Positions 60,012 to 64,000 of a stretch of DNA of 64,000 bases are shown in pieces. The stretch spans positions 37,175 through 101,174 of the forward strand of contig CAXTVS010000007.1 in NCBI GenBank assembly GCA_964247735.1, in the 5' to 3' direction. Under the pieces are notes generated by a model. That model was not told the DNA's origin and did not search any database. It saw only the letters and a list, made by a program, of their open reading frames with translations. This stretch comes from Lichenicola sp964247735 (GTDB taxonomy: Bacteria > Pseudomonadota > Alphaproteobacteria > Acetobacterales > Acetobacteraceae). Every line of letters starts with the position of its first letter. The stretch's first letter is position 1. Position numbers and translations under genes: made by a program.

Positions 60012-61928
60012 TCAGCTCCCGTCCCGCCAGCCGGCATGGAAATGCCCGTAGATCGAGCGCGCGGTCTCGCGGCTGATCCCCGGCGCGTTCTCCAGGTCGA
60101 CTAGACCGGCCTGCTTGACCCCGCGCGCCGAGCCGAAATGGTTCAGCAGGGCGCGCTTGCGCAGCGGCCCGATGCCGGGGATCTCGTCGAGCTCGGAGCG
60201 CACGATCGCCTTGGAGCGTCCGGCGCGGTGGGTGGTGATGGCGAACCGGTGCGCCTCGTCGCGCAGGCGCTGCAGGTAGTACAGCACCGGGTCGCGCGGC
60301 GGCAGCTGGAACGGCGGCGCATCGCCGGTGTGGAACCATTCGCGTCCGGCGTCGCGGTCCGGACCCTTGGCGATGGCCACCAGCTTGACGTCGGTGACGC
60401 CGAGGTCGTCCAGCACCTGGCGCACCGCCGAGTACTGGCCGAGGCCGCCGTCGATCAGCAGCAGGTCCGGCCAGTCTGGTCGTGACGGGGGTTCGCCGGT
60501 CTCGTCCTGGCGCGCCGCCTGCTCGCGGAGCGCGCGGCCGAAGCGGCGCTCCAGCACCTCGCGCATCATCGCGAAGTCGTCCCCGGGCGCGATCGGGCCG
60601 CGGATCGCGTACTTGCGGTAGGCCTGCTTGTTGAAGCCTTCGGGGCCGGCCACTACCATCACGCCATAGGCGTTGGTGCCCATGATGTGGCTGTTGTCGT
60701 AGGTCTCGATCCGCTCCGGGGCCGCCGGCAGCCCGAATAGGCTCGCCACCCCGTCCAGCAGCTTTGCCTGCCCTGCCCCCTCGGCCAGGCGGCGCTCCAA
60801 CGCCTCCCGGGCGTTGGTCGCGGCGTGCTCGACCACCGCGCGTTTCTCACCGCGCTGCGGCACCGACAGCTCGACCTTGCGGCCAGCCTTCAGGCTCAGC
60901 GCCTCGGCGAGCAGCTCCGGCTCGGCCAGAAGGACGTTGCTCAGCAGGAGCGGCGGCGGCGGCTTGTCGTCGTAGAACTGGGCCACGAAGGCGGCCAGCA
61001 CCTCGCCCGCCTCCTCGTCGCGGGCGTTGGCCGGGAAGAACGCGCGGTTGCCGTTGTTGCGGCCGCCGCGGATGAAGAACACCTGCACGCAGGCCTGCCC
61101 GGCCGCCTGGTGGATGGCGACGATGTCGGCGTCCTCGATGCTGGCCGGGTTGATCACGCCGCTGCCCTGGACGTGGGTGAGGCCGCGGATGCGGTCGCGC
61201 AGCGCCGCGGCGCGCTCGAATTCCATCGCCTCCGACGCGCGCTCCATCTCGGCCGCGAGCTCCTTCTGCACCGAGCCCGCCTTGCCGGACAGGAAGGCGC
61301 GCGCCTGCGCCACCAGGTGGTCGTAGGCGGGCTTGTCGATCCGGTCGACGCAGGGGGCAGAGCAGCGCTTGATCTGGTGCAGCAGGCAGGGCCGGGTACG
61401 CGTGGTGAACACGCTGTCGGAGCAGGAGCGCAACAGGAACACCCGCTGCATCGCCGTCACCGTCTGGTTCACCGCCCAGGCCGAGGCGAACGGTCCCCAG
61501 TAGCTGGCCCCCTTGCCCGGCTTGCCGCGGTGCTTGGTGATCTGCGGAAAGGCGTGGCCGTCGGTCATCATCAGCCACGGATAGGTCTTGTCGTCGCGCA
61601 GCAGGATGTTGAAGCGCGGCTTGAGGCGCTTGATCAGGTTGGCCTCGAGCAGCAGCGCCTCGGCCTCGGTGTGTGTGGTGACAATCTCCATGGAGACCGT
61701 CTCGCTGACCATCCGGCGCAGCCGCTCCGGCAGGCGCCCGACCTGGGTGTAGGAATACACCCGCTTCTTCAGCGCCCGCGCCTTGCCGACGTAGAGCGCC
61801 TCGCCCTTGCCGTCGAGCATCCGGTAGACGCCGGGAGACAGCGGCATGGTCAGCAGCGCCTGCTCGATCGCCCGCACGCCAGGCGGCGGAGCCCGGGTGT
61901 CGGCCGCCGGGGAGATGTCGTCGCTCAT
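60012..61928 (-). CDS. uvrC: Excinuclease ABC subunit C
   Basis: Makes both incisions in nucleotide excision repair. 638 aa: GIY-YIG domain (SPGVYRMLDGKGEALYVGKA), the Cys-rich region around VFTTRTRPCLLHQIKRCSAPC, a UVR helix pair (AAEMERASEAMEFERAAALR), the RNase-H-like C-terminal nuclease with RIETYDNSHIMGTNAYGVM and LLIDGGLGQYSAV, and the final helix-hairpin-helix (IPGIGPLRKRALLNHFGS). It heads the pgsA-mobB run. Confidence 0.96.
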   Translation of the reverse strand: MSDDISPAADTRAPPPGVRAIEQALLTMPLSPGVYRMLDGKGEALYVGKARALKKRVYSYTQVGRLPERLRRMVSETVSMEIVTTHTEAEALLLEANLIKRLKPRFNILLRDDKTYPWLMMTDGHAFPQITKHRGKPGKGASYWGPFASAWAVNQTVTAMQRVFLLRSCSDSVFTTRTRPCLLHQIKRCSAPCVDRIDKPAYDHLVAQARAFLSGKAGSVQKELAAEMERASEAMEFERAAALRDRIRGLTHVQGSGVINPASIEDADIVAIHQAAGQACVQVFFIRGGRNNGNRAFFPANARDEEAGEVLAAFVAQFYDDKPPPPLLLSNVLLAEPELLAEALSLKAGRKVELSVPQRGEKRAVVEHAATNAREALERRLAEGAGQAKLLDGVASLFGLPAAPERIETYDNSHIMGTNAYGVMVVAGPEGFNKQAYRKYAIRGPIAPGDDFAMMREVLERRFGRALREQAARQDETGEPPSRPDWPDLLLIDGGLGQYSAVRQVLDDLGVTDVKLVAIAKGPDRDAGREWFHTGDAPPFQLPPRDPVLYYLQRLRDEAHRFAITTHRAGRSKAIVRSELDEIPGIGPLRKRALLNHFGSARGVKQAGLVDLENAPGISRETARSIYGHFHAGWRDGS

Positions 61929-62871
61929 GCGGCTTCATCTAGTGCGAGGAGCCGGCCTTGCGTAGCGGCAAAGCCCATGTGGCTGAAACCGGACCCTTTG
62001 GTGGCAGGAGCCGCTTCTCCACCGAGCCTGTGGACAAGTTTGTGGATCACGGGCTGACAAGCTGTCCCAAACCGCGGTCAAGCTGGGCTCGCATCGGATT
62101 GCCTAGTTTCTGTGCACACAGGCTAATGCATTGTTTTTGCTGGTTCGACACCTGTTGAAGCTGTCACAGCTTCAACATATTCGGCCACATCGTTGGAAAC
62201 ACATCGAGTCAACGCCACGGCGTGGACAAATCGCCTCGCTGCCACACCGCCCGGCATTCTCCGAGGTCGCGATTTGTTCGAGTTGACACCATCAAGGCGT
62301 TGCGCCGGCCGCGCTTGACGGCCGGTCGGGACAGCCGAGTCGATCATGCCGGCTCGGACCGTTCCTCGATGGGCGGCCTGACGGGGCCACCATTGAACAG
62401 GAGGGTGGTCGTGGCGGCCGCCGGCCTGATGTCGGTGCACCGCCTGCAGGCACGGCTGGATCGACTGGCCGAACGGGACGCTGCTGCAGCGGGCATGCAA
62501 GAAGCTCAGTGGCCGGACCGACCCGCTGCACGGTTCCAACCATAGATCGCAGGGTCGACCAGACAGGCACCGTCCGGCCGAACCGAACTGCGTCTCTCGC
62601 ACATCGGACGAGGTGGCGGACATGCTCTGCCCGGACCGCACCGATAGCATCGGATGCGGCACTGGGCGCCCGCGACGGCTCTGTTCGGTTGGAATGCAGT
62701 CGTTTCCTTGCCGCCAGGCCGGCTGATTGCGCCAGTTGGGGAACGACGATGCTCCTGGGGAGCCGCGACCAGCCAAGCTCGACGCAATCCAGCGAAGGTT
62801 CTGTTGCGTCGTTCCACCGCCGCACCGGCGAGGCTTGACACACTTCGCGGACGGCTGATCCCTGGAGTGCC
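61929..62871. other. 943-base gene-poor region upstream of uvrC
   Basis: No gene is supported on either strand. The 62000-62290 part is less GC-rich than surroundings and must hold the uvrC promoter. Two palindromes are seen: 62153-62177 (11-bp arms, see separate entry) and CTGTG-CA-CACAG at 62110-62121. Open frames between 62220 and 62870 have no recognised product and could be remnants of decayed genes, in keeping with the relics to the right. Confidence 0.5.
62153..62177. promoter_or_regulatory. Perfect 25-base palindrome upstream of uvrC
   Basis: TGTTGAAGCTG-TCA-CAGCTTCAACA: 11-bp perfect arms and a 3-base centre, about 225 bases upstream of the uvrC start. Size and symmetry suit a dimeric repressor operator or an attachment/regulatory dyad; a terminator is less likely as no T-tract follows. 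Confidence 0.5.
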
Positions 62872-62889
62872 ATGCGTCAGAACACCGTC

Positions 62890-63051
62890 ATGACCGTGTC
62901 CCTGACCCTAGAGACCCGGGTCGTCGTGCCGGTTCGCCTTGCTCGCGGCCGGTTCCAGGGTGCCGACGAGCTGGTGCGCGCCGCATTGCGGCTGCCGGAA
63001 AGGCGTGAACATGGAACGGAGGCCAGGGAGGCGCACCGGCGTGGACGTTGA
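62890..63051 (+). pseudogene. ParD-like (ribbon-helix-helix) antitoxin relic
   Basis: A 53-residue frame (59 from an ATG at 62872), MTVSLTLETRVVVPVRLARG then RFQGADELVRAALRLPERRE, that has the ParD pattern: beta-strand MTVSLT, GR[FY]-x2-A near the middle, and ELVRAALRL, the helix typical of these antitoxins. Full ParD proteins are 80-95 aa, so the C-terminal toxin-binding part is missing. No ParE toxin was found downstream. It overlaps the start of the next relic by 41 bases. Probably decayed. Confidence 0.6.
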
Positions 63052-64000
63052 TGCCGCGGCGGCTCGCTGGCCCTTCCTGGCCGGGGGTGGCGAGATGGGC
63101 ACGCGCATGCGGGCCTATGACTGGACGGCGATGCCGTTTGGATCGCCCGACACCTGGCCGCAGTCCCTGCGCTCGATCGTGTCGGTCTGCCTGAACTCGC
63201 CGCTGCTCGGAACGGTCCTGTAGGGTGCGGACCTGCGGATGCTGTACAACGACAGCTAGGTCCCTTCCATGGGCGCGAACCATCCAGCCGCTCTCGGTCG
63301 GCCTGTTGCCGAGGTCTGGGGTGACGCCTGGACCCAGGTCTCGCCTCCCTTTCTCCGCACCATGCAGACCGGCGAGGGGTTCTCGAGGCGTGACGTCGAG
63401 CTGGCCCTTTCCCGTGGCGGGCAGCTGGAGACCACCTACTGGAACTTCACCGCCTCCCCGGTCCGTGGGGAAGACGGGACCATCGTCGGGCTCCTGAACC
63501 AGGGCGTCGAGATCACCGATCAGGTGCTTGCCACGCGGCAGCTTCGCGCCCTGAGCGAGACGCTCGAAGCCCAGGTCGCGGAGCGGACGCACGATCGCAA
63601 CAGCCTCTGGCAGCTCTCCTCCGACATCATGCTCCGCTGTGACTTCGAGGGCCGGATCACGGCCGTCAACCCGGCTTCGCAGGAGGTGCTCGGCTGGACC
63701 GAGGCCGAACTCGTCGGCTCCAACCTGTTCGACCTTGTCCATCCCGAGGACATGGAGCACACCGCCGTCGGCGCGCGCGAGCTGTCGGAAGGGATCGAGC
63801 ACACGCGGTTCGACAACCGGTAACGGCGCCGGGACGGCAGCTACCGCTGGATCACCTGGTCGACACGCGCCAGGGACGGCCTGATCAACGCGGTCGGCCG
63901 CGACTTCACCGCCGAGCGGGAAAAGGCCGAGGCACTGCAAGCCGCCGAGGACGCCCTGCGCCAGAGCCAGAAGATGGAGGCGGTGGGGCAGCTGACCGGC
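63011..64000 (+). pseudogene. PAS-containing sensor histidine kinase with three in-frame stops
   Basis: A single frame from the ATG at 63011 to the window edge (330 codons) reads as a sensor kinase: a PAS/GAF-like N-terminal part (DWTAMPFGSPDTWPQSLRSI, GADLRMLYNDS, MGANHPAALGRPVAEVWGDA), a PAS domain (DIMLRCDFEGRITAVNPASQ, LGWTEAELVGSNLFDLVHPE) and the start of the HisKA helix (SQKMEAVGQLTG). It holds TAG at codon 71 (63221), TAG at codon 83 (63257) and TAA at codon 271 (63821). The family normally has Trp, an aromatic and Tyr there. No frameshift. The phospho-His would lie just outside. Confidence 0.8.

Noticed and set aside
62143..62157. GTTC-GACACCT-GTTG, a one-mismatch SOS-like box upstream of uvrC.
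   Set aside because: It is over 210 bases from the uvrC start, has a mismatch in a core half-site, and half overlaps an unrelated palindrome; not enough to call LexA control.
62292..62873. A 193-codon minus-strand open frame right of uvrC.
   Set aside because: Its translation is rich in Arg/Ser/Pro with no domain, and no ribosome site stands before its start.

Overview
The window is about 70% GC chromosomal DNA from an alphaproteobacterium, most likely Rhodospirillales / Acetobacteraceae. This is inferred from gene content and order: pyrH-frr-uppS-cdsA-dxr, rpoZ-rsh-acpS-lepB-rnc-era, a pyruvate dehydrogenase E1 beta subunit with its own lipoyl domain, and an alphaproteobacterial SOS box (GAAC-N7-GAAC) at lexA. 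Almost everything is housekeeping and densely packed, with many ATGA, GTGA or TGATG stop/start overlaps.

Layout. 1-3.2 kb (minus): ribosome recycling, UMP kinase, undecaprenyl-PP synthase, CdsA and the start of Dxr. 3.5-6.8 kb (plus): an ABC ATPase and a giant ABC permease fused to a CPBP (CAAX-type) intramembrane protease. 7.2-12.9 kb (minus): era, rnc, lepB, acpS, rsh, rpoZ. 13-15 kb: folK, a NYN-domain protein and a family-5 uracil-DNA glycosylase. 15-18.3 kb: a gene-poor, less GC-rich stretch with a secreted protein with a phage-tail-fibre-like C-terminus and a frameshifted catalase-family gene. 18.5-24.4 kb: smpB, dapA, a lytic transglycosylase lipoprotein, pgpA, pncC/cinA and small exported proteins. 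24.5-38 kb: a 12-gene minus-strand run ppiD-trpE-trpG-trpD-trpC-moaC-pdhA-pdhB-pdhC-lpd-lipA-coq10. 38.1-42.9 kb (plus): tpiA, secG, an FAD amine oxidase, pyrG, an FKBP. 43-47.5 kb: a YqcI/YcgG (GntA-like) haem protein overlapping a DUF1989 gene, and a YdeP-type molybdoenzyme. 47.6-52.8 kb: eno, an amidinotransferase-fold hydrolase, ftsB, rpmG, moeA, lexA. 52.8-57.4 kb: a biotin cluster whose BioC and BioD are one polypeptide. 57.4-61.9 kb (minus): moaE, moaD, a lipoprotein, mobB, pgsA, uvrC. 61.9-64 kb: a gene-poor end with a short ParD-like antitoxin relic and a PAS histidine kinase broken by three in-frame stops.

The genes cooperate in recognisable sets. Five molybdenum-cofactor genes (moaC, moeA, moaD, moaE, mobB) lie in four places around one molybdoenzyme. 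Pyruvate dehydrogenase is followed by lipA, which makes its lipoyl cofactor. Trp synthesis and the Sec-linked chaperone PpiD share a run. The biotin genes make pimeloyl-ACP and convert it to dethiobiotin; bioB is not in the window.

The least ordinary items are the ABC/CPBP fusion transporter, the BioC-BioD fusion, the GntA-like/DUF1989 pair and the decaying right end. No CRISPR array, tRNA, rRNA, complete insertion sequence or prophage was seen.
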